A DNA stretch of 64,000 bases from Anisakis pegreffii (lineage: Eukaryota > Nematoda > Chromadorea > Rhabditida > Anisakidae): contig JAPYMA010001308.1 of NCBI GenBank assembly GCA_035041965.1, forward strand, positions 62,001 through 126,000. The letters are read 5' to 3'. Position numbers and translations under genes: made by a program. Below are positions 12,627 through 24,670 of this stretch, piece after piece; the stretch's first letter is position 1; each line of letters begins with the position of its first letter. The notes under the pieces were generated by a model. The model searched no databases. It was not told where the DNA came from and saw only the letters and a list, made by a program, of their open reading frames with translations.

Positions 12627-13952
12627 CGGTTTGTTCAACAACCAACAATGGCGCATTTCATAGTATCAAATCGCTTGTTCGGATCAATTGCATTCAGCTT
12701 TTATTCATCATTCATCATTCGAACACTTCAATGATCCGTACTCAAATGGCTAGTGGCAATACCTTGAAATTTCTTCATTTCACATGAGTAAATATCAATT
12801 TCAGAGCATTGCATAAACGCATCAAACCGATCACAGTAGACTGACTGTTCACTGATGAGTTTATCAGAGGAAATGATGATCTAGTGAAGGCTCTAGGTTT
12901 ATGTGACTAATATTATAGCTCATTAAAGCAATTGGTGATGATTTACATTTCGAGCAGGATTGGGTAAAATGATAGTACACCGAATACTAGTAGTAACGTT
13001 AGGAAAATTACCTTCAAATGAGGTGTTTATATCAAAGATGACAAGTTTATTTCAATGAGCGACGTTTCCATTATCTTAGAGATGTAAGACTAGTGACAGA
13101 TGAAACACTTTATGTAAAAATATTGTTAATCACTGGAGGTATCCAAACATGACACTAGCACAACTGAATGAGCCATTATACTTATTTAACAAACAGTTGA
13201 CGCTTTCATCGGTCAGTCGGACTTTATGACATTGCGATAGAATGAAGAACTTTGTCACGAATCACAGATCGCCTATTGATTCGCCGAATATTTGGGTGAG
13301 TGATTTTTTGGTGAAATGAGGACGATTTCACTGATTTTGTGTAAATCACTCAGATGGTACACATTGAAACGCTGAAAATTTCCTCGAAACAGCGCAACTA
13401 CGCTGTTTCACCAGCTGATTGTGCAGATTTGATCAAAATTATCTCAAATTAAAGAAAATCTCATACACTAGCAGGAAGTTTGTTGAATATTTTGCAGAAA
13501 TAATAACTATTAGTAAGGAACTCTGTGGAACACAACTAACAAATGACATCTGTGATAGCTATGAGATCGCGATGGGATACACGATTCTGTTTATATCGTT
13601 TCTGGTGAGGCTAACGGCACTCAACCGCCACATATGTGCGGCAGCGAATGGAAAAAAGAATTTGAGCATCAATTCAACACATTCTAAGTCAGCAATAGTA
13701 ACAACAACACGAGCAAATATGCTTTTTCGTTGATAGCTGAGCATTCATAATATTCAAATTATGGGAATATTGCATTGAGAAAAGAGAGCGGAGAGCTTAG
13801 CAAATTGCTGGTGGCCAATTAGAGATTAACATCACGCATGAAGTCCTCTGAAATCTCATGGTGCATCCATCCGTTCTCCAATAGTCATCGTGTAGTTTAC
13901 GGTATATTTTTATGAACTTGTTAAGAGCGGAATTTAATTCGATTGTTTTCAG
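12627..13952. other. intergenic, no supported gene
   Basis: Upstream flank of the Ly-6-like gene. The open frame at 13419-13733 (plus) overlaps an equally open minus frame and has no partner exons. Confidence 0.5.
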
Positions 13953-14201
13953 GAAAATCAAGCAACCGGGAAAGTTTTTGATTAAAAATTGTTCAAGTGA
14001 ATTTCAAACGTCGTGTAAAATTATATGCATCGCAAGTCCAACACTCACTCAAATACACTCAAATACAACGATGAATACTCCCATACTAAATGAAAAGAAA
14101 ATGCATAAGTAAGCCTGTCTAAGCTCTGAATCATCATTCTCAGCATCTTTATGAGGCCATTCCAAGACGGCGGCTCTATGAAGTGGATTTTCAACTCATA
14201 G
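13953..14201 (+). CDS. possible 3' end of an unrecognised gene (two exons)
   Basis: Two plus-strand segments join in phase. The first, 13953-14108, lies between a strong acceptor (TTGTTTTCAG) and a GTAAGC donor. The second, 14144-14201, follows an acceptor ATTCTCAG and ends at a TAG. The intron would be only 35 bp, shorter than most others here. The product has no family I recognise and no upstream exon was found. It may be chance. Confidence 0.2.
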
Positions 14202-17200
14202 TCATCGTTAGCACCGTAATTCACTGGCTCTAAATTTGAGAATGCATGATAGTAGCGTTGATCTTTCAGCAGTCATATTCGTCGTACCAGTCGGAAACAA
14301 TCTCCACTTCCCTCAGTCGGATGTGAATGATAAATTTTCTGAGTCTTCTGTGAAAGCCACTCTAGGAAGTACCACGGATTCAAAGGCCTGCACGGAACCT
14401 TTCATCCAGGGTCAAAATATGTTTCATTAGTCTTCGTATAGCGCAATATTAGAAACCATGAATGAATTGCATAATAATGATGATGAGAGAAAGCTTGGGC
14501 ATAAATAAACAACGAACAATAATAGTTATTATCAAAATGCTGAATGCTCCAGTTGAACTGAAATCCAATTGAAAAGCGTCATCCGTGTAAGCTCAAGTGA
14601 AAAATAAAGCACTGAAGCGATTCAATGTTTGCTTCCAAAACATGTGAAACAATAACACGAAGTGTCAGCTAAGCATGCCACTCAAGTGGGAGACAACACG
14701 ACAGCCGATCTCTTCACGATAGAGTTTCAAAATCGAAAATATAAAGTACTGAAATTCCTAGAAATCTGTTCAGTTCTAACAGGAACTCGAGCAATTCCAA
14801 ACATCCAAATTTGATAGTTAGATTTGATCTCTCGCTTGTGCATAATAATGCATTCACATTTTTCGACGGATCATTTGATGCGAGTGGAAAGAAATTTGAA
14901 TTGGGCTACAAGTAGGCTGATTACTGGTGGAGGTTTGACGTCGAAAAAACCTATCATGAACGCAAATACTAGAATGCTGGTGATTCAGAGGTAGATGAGT
15001 GAATGACAACGGATGAATGAAAGTAACGACATATAGCTATGCGGTGCAATGAGATAAAGTACATGTGTACTTGTGAAACTTATGAATTGTCTAATTGAAT
15101 TGTTTAGCGATGTTGACGTTTGGAATTAGTTTGATGCGTCTGTATGCGCACACTTTTGCGGATAGGTATGGATTAATTGAAATTGCATTAAACACGCAAC
15201 AAATGTTAACGAAATGCAAACGATGATTATGACAAAACGCAGAATACGACTGCATTCCGTTGTCGTACACAAAATTCCATATTCATTCGTTAGACAAGCG
15301 TGATTGTTCGACTAGACGCAGAGGCAAAATCTTAAAATCCTTTACTAATGAACAAGTAATTAGAGAATAAGTAAATGTTTGAATGAATACGCAATATCAC
15401 CAAGGATTTGGGATATTTTTAAAGCTGTATGAGTCAGCGCTTAACTGAACCTCATTGTCTACGCTGATTAGTTTGACGATAAAATCGCAGCTCTATCAGT
15501 TATGATTAAAAAAAACGAAAAGTGGCAGTAGCCATGGACAATCCATCAGAAAATAGTGCTAAGAGATAAAATGCTTTGAAATTGCATCGCACCGAAAATA
15601 TTCGGCAACTTTGATGAGATGTTGGCTTCAACAGGTTCACATCAATGCCAGCAACAACACTGCTCTTAAATTTTCATTGAAGCAATGCTCAATCCGGTCT
15701 TTGGAGACAGTGTATGTGATTAAATTTTGGTTGCCAGGACAAAATTACGGTACATCGAAAGGACAGCATCCTCTGAGATTCAATTAAGCAAACTTTTCCA
15801 ACTGAAAACTACACCTAAGATCTCTAGAGGCACATATACATCCAATAAAGATTGAGTTTCTAATAAGAGGACTATTCCGGCTTATCGTTGCAAAGTTTCT
15901 ATTGCTCATCAGTAAGTCAACAACGAATTGTACTCAAGTGTTTGGTAAGAGAAGTGAGACGAAACTAATTGTATTATGGAATCAAAAACTCATGCTGCTC
16001 TGATGAATGCTATCAGTGATTTTCTCTGCAACACTGCTTGTCTAAGCCTACTACATTGCAATAGTATGGTAAATATGAATTCATAACGTTTAATGAAGCT
16101 CGCAAATTGCAGATTCACGTTCTGATTGTAGAATGTCTACGAGAACGAGTATGACTCTTTGCAGATCGCATGAATATCGTCTGAAATTTTGTAGGAATCG
16201 TCACAGATTTCAGTTGAATCGTTCTCAATTTCACAGTTATAGCAAATACACGCGTAAACTGTCATATTTGATAAGTTCGTCGATATCATCAACTCATTAT
16301 TGGAATCACCTACTTCAGCACAAACTCACACGGTTCATTCACCAACCAACCATTTCAATATATCAGTTGGAACGAATCTGAACTGATGCAAATGATGTAT
16401 TCCACAAAACTTTGATACATTTTCTGCAATTCAGAAAGTAAATTTAGTCAGTGGTTAAATGAACCACCCCATTTGATTTCTTTTGCTTAGAGCTTTGAGC
16501 ATTTTATCATCTTCTATTTGATCACTGTCCATCCCACCGATCCCATCGAAATCGCTCACTATACTCTCTGTTTTGCTGCTATCGTTCTAAGATATCCAGC
16601 AGCTAACAGCGTTCGTTTGAGACGATTAATCTCGTGAACTGCGGCCAAAGGCTCAGTCACAATTCGAATAATGAACCTCAAGAAATCGGAACAACGAAGC
16701 TGGCGTGAATTTCACACGTCTTCCAGATCCGTTAATTTTAGTTTAGTTACGAAAAAATTGTTTATAAGCATGGAATGGATTGGAAAACTTCATTTCAAAT
16801 GAAATTTTTTGAAAATTTCTCCAGTGTTAGTGAATTTTACTCTGTGCTGCCGTGTTATTGCAGCGATTTTGGTTGTTCAACGAAATTTTGCTTTGGATAG
16901 AAAGTAAGCCATTCGATTGGAGAAACTTGTGTGCAGGAACACGACTGGAGTGCACTCAACAGTTTTGCACTGATCTTTTTGTGCCAAGGCGGGCGCCAAT
17001 AATAAATTTGACACTCTCTTATCAACCTCACCACTACTACTAATCAGTGTTGAAGAGGATTGATGACTGTGTTGAAGAATTTGATTTTCACGAAGTGTTC
17101 TTGGCTGCCCTCAAGAAAATGAAACTAAAAACGCTCGAAATGTTTTGCTAATGAAAATTTCACTAGCTTGAGAGGCGTTGTAGAGATCCTGAACGTGAGG

Positions 17201-17999
17201 ATAACACAGGATTAACAACACATCTAACACGATGTGGGTGATGTTGGCACAAATAATGCTCTCATGATGATAGATTGAATAATCTGCGAATATGCGAATT
17301 GAGAAGTTTTTATGAAAGATAAATGACATAGTAAAGTAGATCAGTTGAAGTTTTACGGATTCGAAACAGTTGCTGAGATGCGTTCACAGTTGATCATTAC
17401 AGCAACGTTCAGTCAGTACTCATCAAGCGAATGGATCTCGTCCTGGATTTGCTTTGTCCTTTCATCGATTCGACTATTCGGCTGCAGTCCACAAGATTCA
17501 TGCATAAGCTGTTTAATTTTTGGAAATTGCTGCTTGTGTGAACAGTTCATTTAATTTGTAAACCGTACGGTTCGGTCGATGTACGGCCAATACAAAAGAC
17601 CTGAACATTTAAGAAGTTTTATCAGATTATTTGAAATCACTGATTCCAATCTCTTCATTGTGAGGAAATTCCTCGTCATTTTTGTATGGCAATCTAGAAA
17701 ATTTGCTAAATCCATAAATGAGATCTAGTTTACCGCTTCGTTTGCAATAACTTCAAACCGCCTGTAAAACAATCAATTAGCGGCAGTTGAAAGCATTCTA
17801 GACTCGACACATTTTAATTCCACAACAACAGTGATCATTAATTTGCTAGAGTACTTCGAAAAAAAAATAGTGGCAGCTAGTGGAACTATCAAATTACGCG
17901 GCTGTTCACCGCATTATCTTGGCTTTCACACATTTCTGTGACAGTTTATTACATCGTGCATTCTTTTTCATCTCGTTCACCACACTGTTTCACCTTCAG
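14202..17999. other. intergenic, no supported gene
   Basis: Several splice-like fragments, for example around 16855-16985, are too short or inconsistent to model. A 45-codon minus frame at 17550-17413 has a hydrophilic, exon-like composition but no support beyond that. Confidence 0.45.
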
Positions 18000-19050
18000 G
18001 ACACAGCAAATTCTGCATTTCGTACTGCTGCAATCCGATGCTTTGCTACCAACGGAGCGCTCGGTGCCCCCGACAAGAACGCGAGAAAAATTGGAGGAAT
18101 ATATGAAAGAAGGGAAAACAAACACTTTAAGAGTGCATTTTGTCTCATCCATCCAAACTCATTTTTGGGCTGAGATCCCTCTTTACGCACCACTCCGGAA
18201 CAAATCATAGCAGCGAAACAGATCAAGTCATGATCCGAACCGATGTCACTTCGGATTAAAATTATTCCAGACATTACAAGAAATCGGTTATGACTGACCA
18301 ATTGAGTTGAGAAATGCTATCAAAAATGGAAAATGCATGAAAAAATTATTCAATTTTTCCAACTTGAAAAAAAAATTCAGCGGTCTTTTACGCATATTCG
18401 ATCTTCGCTAGGAGCGAAGATCCTAACGAATTTCATGCCGCTTCGAATACTCTCATAGTGTGATCGTCGTGACATTCGTGATTGAAGATGAATAGAAAGA
18501 AGTTAAATACTTCATGAATCATCTCTCAGCATTTATCTATGACTACTGAGAAACAATTGGATTTTAAAATATCCTAAATCAAATCAATGTATTCCATATA
18601 AAAATCGCTTCCGAAGGTTTCAACACAGTAAACGGACAACTTGTATTTGACGACTGCAGTGTTGTATCACTATTGGTAACCAGAAGGAAATATCGATGGG
18701 AGTCAGCAACGTTCACAACGTTGATTTTCGAGTCGTTGGCATTCATAGAAATCACCTGGCGCGAGTATTCATAGAAACAGCGACGAACATGAATTGAGCT
18801 CTTTTTTTTCAGAGTCTCACTGAACAGTCCTAGAGTTCCTCAATTGTTACTGCAAAAAAGTCATTCTAACGTTACAATGAAAGAGTTAGAAACACCAAGC
18901 ATTATTGATTTAGAACGCTTGAATAATTTATCAGCAATTACTGAAGAATGCTTATTGAATGAAGCAATAGAAGCGAACACATCCAACGCTACCAAAAAAG
19001 ATCAATCATGCATCGCAAAAGCAATTCGATGCATCGGAATCGATCTCTAG
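18000..19050 (+). CDS. tentative three-exon gene, product unrecognised
   Basis: Three plus-strand segments keep one frame: 18000-18132 (acceptor CACCTTCAG, donor GTGCAT), 18629-18701 (acceptor AACACAG, donor GTCAGC) and 18813-19050 (acceptor TTTTTTTTCAG, stop TAG). Together they give 147 residues plus stop. The first exon encodes a stretch (FRTAAIRCFATNGALGAP) that resembles a mitochondrial presequence; this is an impression, not a match. The last exon is acidic and Asn-rich. The frame is also open 120 bp upstream of the first acceptor, and other frames of 17.9-18.2 kb are open on both strands, so the model could be wrong. Confidence 0.28.
18400..18422. repeat. 10 bp palindrome with 3 nt loop
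   Basis: GATCTTCGCT (18400-18409) and AGCGAAGATC (18413-18422) pair perfectly. It lies in an intron of the tentative plus-strand gene or in intergenic DNA. Confidence 0.75.
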
Positions 19051-19194
19051 ATGCACTAAAATATTGAAAACCACCAGGAATTTTAGGATTCTCGAATTGA
19101 ACTTCGAGCTCGGCTCAATCCAGTGATGAAGCGCGAATCTACACCAATTAACTAACCGCAAGAAAGTTTTGTTGTGTTGATGGAAACGAGCAAA

Positions 19195-22100
19195 TTAGAA
19201 GAACGAACCTCTACAGTTTGCACCTTTGCAGTCGAATCGTGCATCCAGTGCGTACAGTATTCGTGACAGTAACGCCAAATACGGTAGCGCATTTGAGCGC
19301 AACAAAGCCGTACGATTGGTTGCAACCGTTGTGTTGCTCTTTAGGGGAACTAGTGCAGTGGTGGGCAACATTCTTGGTTGTCGTTGACGAGTGCGATGAG
19401 GATGAGAATGATGAGGATGACGTTGATGAGGTTGATCGTCGTCATCATATGGTGATGGTGGAGAGTCACGACTTGAATGCTCGTGGCTAGGAGGACGGGG
19501 GCCAGGATCGGGGTCAAACGACGAACAAAAAAGGAAAAAAACAGCCAGGAACACGGCAACCGACTGAATCTCGTTGTGATATTGTAGAGAGAATCTGCCG
19601 AAAAAACGTCTGAAGAAGGAGAAAGCAGAGAAGAGGAACGGGATGATCAGGATTCCGATGGCAGCAGCAGCAGCTAAAAACCACACAAACACCCGAATGA
19701 ACGCAATTGCAAACTGGAATAAATGCTGCTGCTGCTAACTTCAGTTCACTGATTCGTCAATTTCGAGCAAAAATCACTGCGCACCACTAAACTGTAACTG
19801 CATCCACACGAGTTTCAGCAGCAATATTCTTGGAAATGCAATCGTCAAAAATGAGTTGAAGTAAAAGCATAAATGAATTGTTATGACACTAGCAACAGCA
19901 ACAGCAGCAGCAGCAGCAGAATGGATGGGATGTGATTCGAATGAATAGATGAATGAATACACAAATGAGTGAATGTGAATCCAATCGAATGCAATCGGCC
20001 AAAAAAAAGAGCAATTTCTGAGAAGAATTGAAGCGTTCTGGGTATTTGTTTGTTTGTGTTTGTCGTGAGTGATGTGTATTTGGATGGATGTGACGTCGTG
20101 ATACGATGTCTACTTTACTGCTACTGTTTACTGCGCTTCACTTCAGTCATCTTCTGGTAGTAGTATTTTGTTGAACAATTCAGTGACGACGACGACGACG
20201 ACGACAGTGACAACTGATTCTGAATAGCAGTTAGGCACTTCACCCCATCTACTGCTACTTCTACTACAACAATATGGATGGATACTCAATATGGATAGTA
20301 GATTCGGCTGTTCTTTGTGAACGGACAACAGCTGCAGCAGCAAGATCACCAGTCAGTCACAACGATGGACACTACGGTGACAGCTGAAACGGTCGATGAA
20401 TTGCTTAGAAACTAACTGAGAAGATATGAAAATGCATGAAAGTAAGTGTGCATGATCACGGATGGATTGCATGAGTAGATGTTGTGGAATATAGATGATG
20501 TGCGTGGATATTGTTCGTTATACATAACATGTATATGGCATATACATGTGTAATATGAATAAATGAATATGGTGTATTACTATGGCACAGCAGCAGCAGC
20601 AGCAGCAGCATCATCAAAACGGGACAACTCTTCTAAGCGGTCGCTGGCTTTCCGGCCCACAGCATATATATCATTTTAATCTCTTAAACTGACTACTGAC
20701 TGCATGGGCAACACACCACCAAAACACCAAAGAAACCAACAACTCTGTGTCACAGAGTCAGTCAGTCTCATATTCACTCCCCACATCCCCCCACCAAAAA
20801 CTCAAGAAAAGCACCGTAAATATCATTTTTTGACGCCAGTCGTATTAATTCTCAGTCGGCATCAGTATCTTCAAATATATGCAGCTCTAGCAACAGCATC
20901 AGCAGCATCAGTAGTCTATCAACTCGAATCATTCATTGATTCTTTGGTTTGTGTCAAGCGATAATGATCTCTTTTCCATCCATATTTCAAGCACCACCGC
21001 TGACCGATTAACAAAGTAATGGCCACAATCGGCATTGCTATGAGCTGAGAATGGCGAATCTCGAATCTTCAATCACTGATCACTAATCGCTGGCTGGCCT
21101 ATCACACAGAGAGTGAAAAAAGCTCACTGGCTGAGATGAACACCAACACCAAGGGATGGTTAACAACAATAACAACAAAAGGAAGGTGGTTAATTCGAGC
21201 CAAGAGCACGAACCAAATTCAATTTTACTAAGTGCAACTCCGTTGATCATTTTTCATGTTTGTGCCGCATTCTTCATTCAGTTGCTCAATGCTCTCAAGC
21301 ACCACAACAATTGCATTAAAGGAAGTCAATATTGTCCAATCCAAAAAGAACACCACTAAACACCACTGCATTGAAGCATTTTAAAAAAAACCTACACACA
21401 TACATGTGAGCATTGAGAGCAGCACATTTTCAAGTCATTTTCGAACATGATGTCATTCAACATAATAGTAATTTTATTATTAGTTGTGTTCGTCAGTTAA
21501 ACGCCTTTTACTCGATCTCATCTTCTCAATAATTAATTTTGTCAATTGTGAATTGACGTTTTTGGCAAGATAACTTGTTGAAGAAGAGGAAAGCAAAAAA
21601 AAAAACTGGCTCATAAGGTAGATAAACGACCAACTGAAGCGATTAGTTCAGGGAGTTTGCCGTAGAATTTGATGGAGAATATTAATTGTTCGCTGTTTCA
21701 CACTCAAAAAAGCATCAATCACAAAAAGTTGGTTCATCGAATACAAAATGAGATTTGTGGCGCCATGAAGACAACACGGCTACAGTTAGCGCACTTCCGA
21801 TGAATCGGGAACAATTTATCAGATCTCTCACAAATGATTGCATAGTGATTTGATGTTGAGTGATCTTTTGAAACTTCATCAGGCAGACTTTTGCAGTCTG
21901 CATTCAAGTATTCCATAAGCTGATGATAGTGGGACGTTTTGGGTTAACGTTTGATGGCATTTAATGATTTGATATGAAGTGACGCATTCAGCAACGCATT
22001 CCACTTCTGCGGATTCAGCTTGTAAACCCACCTGACAGAGTCCTTCAATAGCATTTCACTTCAATGAACTCTTTTTGATCAACATTTTTCTAAAACAGAC

Positions 22101-24670
22101 TTAAGCGATTGTTCATTTTTCATGTAGTTGCGTTCTGATATTCAAATTTTGCACATTTAATGAACATTTCTCACTTTTTGCAACTCTCCAGACAGCGAAA
22201 AACTGATGCTATAGGTTATTGAGACAATTTCACTAATAGCAAATTCTATCACTTATCTCCAATCCAACTTATCGTTTGGAAGTGAAAAAACACAATCTTC
22301 CAATTATGATTAAGAAGAATTCAAGCAATAAATTCCTTCCTCAGTTAATAAAGAAAAGTGAATGCGAGACGTGTTAATTAATGAAGAGCACTGATTGAAT
22401 GGCTAGAAATACACCAGATTTTCATGTGAGTGCTAACAGATAATCGTCACATACATAGGTCTTTAGTGATTGCGCGGATTAATAGCTTGTCTTTTTTTTG
22501 TAGCTGCTAGAATCCTCTTTATTGCTATATGGATTCAACAGATTAAGACGATCATGAGAACACCGTTTCAGATGATGAATTGACTTTTAGTTGAATGGAA
22601 TTGGAGAATTGCGTGCATTTACTAGATATTGGAATCTTGCAATTGATTTTTTTTTGAAACCCTTTTAGAAATGCTAATTATCGCTTCATTCATTCCATAG
22701 AAGCGAAGAGATAGCTGAATACCGTCATGCTATGATAAACAGGTGAACAAACAATGAGAATCAATGAATTTGATGAAATTTCTGGCATTGTCGTTCGATT
22801 TCCAGATGGTTAGAGCAGCAAACATATCCCAGTAAATCTATCTGTTTGGACGATCCTTTCGATAGATATCATCGATTTCGAGTGGTTTTTTTTCTTCAGA
22901 AAAATGCGCTGAATTTCATAAATACTGACCAAAGAGACAATACGTTTTGTGAAATTTTCTTGGAAAACTTTTATCCGAACAAACGCCATAAGTATTCCTT
23001 CAAATGAAATGAAACTTGAGAATTATGAAAAAAATTATGCTCTATAATGAATTCAAAGTGATCAAAATGATTGAATTTTCATGGGAATGATCAAATCAAC
23101 ATTTAGGAATTCAACATTTATCTCAAAAACCAATCAACAGAATCCAAAATTAATGCGCGTTAAGGGATTGAGCAAGTAAAAATCACCAACTAGAAGAAAT
23201 GCCTGTAAAAACCTCTCAGAGCGTTTTCGATGGATGCTTCAGAAGCCACTGATATTGCATCAGCAATCTGACTGAATTAATATTGAATTGTGACAAAAAA
23301 AATTATTTGCGTTATCGACTTGTAGTTCTTCTCAGCAGCGTTCGTTACTTGATGACAACCATCTTAATCACGCAAGTACATCAAATCATATATGTGCTCA
23401 CATGATAACCGAACACAGTGCATAATCCCTTCTGATGTCATCTCAACAAGACAACGATTCCCTGTATTTATATATCAAACTGATATCGCAAATGACATTT
23501 TTTGAGTGTTGCAGCTGAAGAAGGGATTCATTTACTGCATACAAAAACCATTTTCGATGTATTAATAGCACAGTTCCATTGCATACAGTGTTTCTATGCA
23601 AGTGATTACTGCTGAGTGAAATCTTCTTATGAGCAATTTGCAGGTTTCAAAGAGAAATTAACAAAGCTAATCACTGTTGATTAATTTCTCGAAATGCTTG
23701 TGTTGAAGTTAACCAATGGCAGATCCCAAATGCATGTTTGATCATTAGAACTCGATTGCTTGAACTAAACTAACGAATTCATCGCAGTAAACCTGCATCA
23801 ATTTCGTGCATTCTTTTAGGTTTATCGGCAAAAGTGATTGACTGGTGAGGAGCTAAAATTCTGGCCTTGCAGATCGGAGATCTTTAGTGAGAGAATGTCG
23901 CAATCGCTGAGATACTGCAAGAAGAACACAAAGCAAAAAGGCATCAGAACCTTGGCTTTAGATGGCGAACGCCTTGTGCAGTAAAGTATGCTTTGTCATC
24001 ATTATTTGCTGTGTGAACATGGAACACATTTTGAATTATTGTGCAAAGCATAAGTATTAACAATGGATGAACGACAGCAAGAACATATGACAAATCCATG
24101 CAGAGCGATCAGAAGCAATTTTTATGGATGCAGAATCGTATAATTGAGTGTCACTCAGTCATAATCCGAACAGAATGCGCAAACTTATGCTGTAAATACT
24201 CAAAATGAACACACTCGTCAAATTTCGCCTAATTGATCTCTAGAGAATGTAAATGGATACTTTTTTGAACACACTTCACACTTCATATCACATACGTTCA
24301 ACAGATTTATCATGAAAAACGACAAACGGATGAATGCATTTCTATAATTGTCGGATTTTTCAATTTGTCTCGTCAAACAGCTAACCGCATTAATCGAATA
24401 CAATTGGCATTCAGAGAAACGCCTCTCTCTAATTTGTTGCTTTTTTTCGAAAGAATTCCATTGGCATTTTCAAACTACTACTCAGTAATCGACGACAAAA
24501 CGGTTTTGTGGAGCACTAACTTGTAGTTCGCTTACTTGAACCGTTCCTATCGTGATTATGAAAAATCCTTCAAAATGTAACCACAAATTGTTTTCTAAGA
24601 TAATCATTGAGCTTGCAAACGCGAGGGCGCAGAAATAAACTGATAATGCTGCGTTTCGAAAAACGACCAA
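19195..24670 (-). CDS. candidate multi-span membrane protein, two exons seen, 5' part missing
   Basis: Two minus-strand exons match in phase 0. The first, 24670-24536, lies between acceptor TGAATTACAG and donor GTAAGC. The second, 19713-19195, follows acceptor TTTATTCCAG and ends at a stop. The first encodes about one to two hydrophobic helices (NAALSVYFCALAFASSMIIL). The second continues with a long hydrophobic region, a short basic loop (FFRRFFGRF) and another helix (VAVFLAVFFLFC). It then becomes a hydrophilic, Pro/Asp/His-rich tail (PHQRHPHHSHPH). The pattern is that of an integral membrane protein with a cytosolic or luminal tail; I do not recognise the family. The intron would be 4.8 kb, far longer than the others here, so the link between the exons is the weak point. 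An opposing acidic frame at 19218-19490 is taken as a shadow. Confidence 0.35.
19891..20610. repeat. trinucleotide microsatellites
   Basis: CAG/AGC runs lie at about 19891-19919 and 20587-20610, and a GAC run at 20185-20205. They cluster in the putative long intron of the membrane protein candidate. Confidence 0.85.
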
